This document shows positions 63,969-64,000 of a stretch of 64,000 nt of DNA, in pieces. This DNA is from Capitulum mitella (Eukaryota; Arthropoda; Thecostraca; Pollicipedomorpha; Pollicipedidae): contig CP099848.1 in the NCBI GenBank assembly GCA_030062745.1, positions 20,013,081-20,077,080 on the forward strand, in the 5' to 3' direction. The position numbers and the translations under genes were made by a program. The first letter of the stretch is position 1. Every line of letters starts with the position of its first letter. Below the pieces are notes generated by a model. The model was not told where the DNA came from and searched no databases. It saw nothing but the letters and a program-made list of their open reading frames with translations.

Positions 63969-64000
63969 ACCGTATATATGATATATATATTATTTATATA
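63878..64000. repeat. TA microsatellite at the window end
   Basis: Long (TA)n interrupted by GTA, CATA and CCG; continues beyond the window. Confidence 0.97.

Noticed and set aside
1-64000. tRNA, rRNA, snRNA genes or CRISPR-like arrays
   Set aside because: I looked for B-box-like GGTTCGANNCC with paired stems and for regularly spaced repeats; nothing formed a cloverleaf, and the arrays are head-to-tail minisatellites without unique spacers.

Overview
This window is nuclear DNA of a metazoan, most likely an invertebrate. Coding exons are short and split by introns that obey GT-AG or GC-AG rules, with codon phases that match. Intergenic DNA is AT-rich and full of dinucleotide repeats, decayed retroelements, MITE-like elements and minisatellites, and no prokaryotic gene organisation is seen. 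Exons are very GC-rich at third codon positions and the intervening DNA swings between GGCCGG-rich and AT-rich blocks. I cannot name the species; a GC-rich arthropod such as a crustacean is only a guess.

Four transcription units are supported, all on the minus strand. From low to high coordinate: (1) PPAT, amidophosphoribosyltransferase, a single uninterrupted reading frame (17669-19207). (2) MPPE1/PGAP5, the GPI-anchor ethanolamine-phosphate phosphodiesterase, six exons (21585-24970). (3) An unidentified locus (26266-29294) with a 64-residue reading frame whose stop overlaps the ATG of a 685-residue frame. The longer frame carries about 23 copies of a 14-residue repeat and an Ala/Arg/Glu-rich helical C-terminal part; two small downstream exons may belong to the same gene. 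(4) NPEPPS, the puromycin-sensitive M1 aminopeptidase, fifteen exons over 23.5 kb (32542-56028). I reconstructed it exon by exon with every splice phase consistent, giving 864 residues. The genes share no pathway (purine synthesis, GPI-anchor maturation, cytosolic peptide turnover).

Layout: 1-17570 has no gene I can defend; it holds a ~155-bp tandem repeat (2.3-2.8 kb), three dispersed copies of a ~450-bp element with an internal (TA)n tract (4.9, 9.7 and 11.0 kb), minisatellites (5.6, 8.4 and 15.3 kb) and a MITE-like element (14.3 kb). 17.6-29.3 kb holds PPAT, MPPE1 and the repeat-protein locus. 29.3-32.5 kb is intergenic, with a second MITE copy at 31.0 kb. 32.5-56.0 kb is NPEPPS; its 9.4-kb intron 3 contains a dead L1/Tx1-type LINE (47.1-50.6 kb) in antisense. 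56-64 kb is intergenic, with a ~670-bp tandem duplication (61.5-62.8 kb) and a terminal TA microsatellite.

The most unusual pattern is that several minisatellites start inside exon ends and copy gene-processing signals. The last codons and stop of PPAT are repeated about four times. The NPEPPS exon 1 donor is duplicated (26 bp). The NPEPPS exon 2 donor is amplified about tenfold (44-46 bp). Introns 2 and 11 are filled near their 3' ends with CTGACC pentamers that resemble branch points. A 31-bp unit length recurs at three separate loci.
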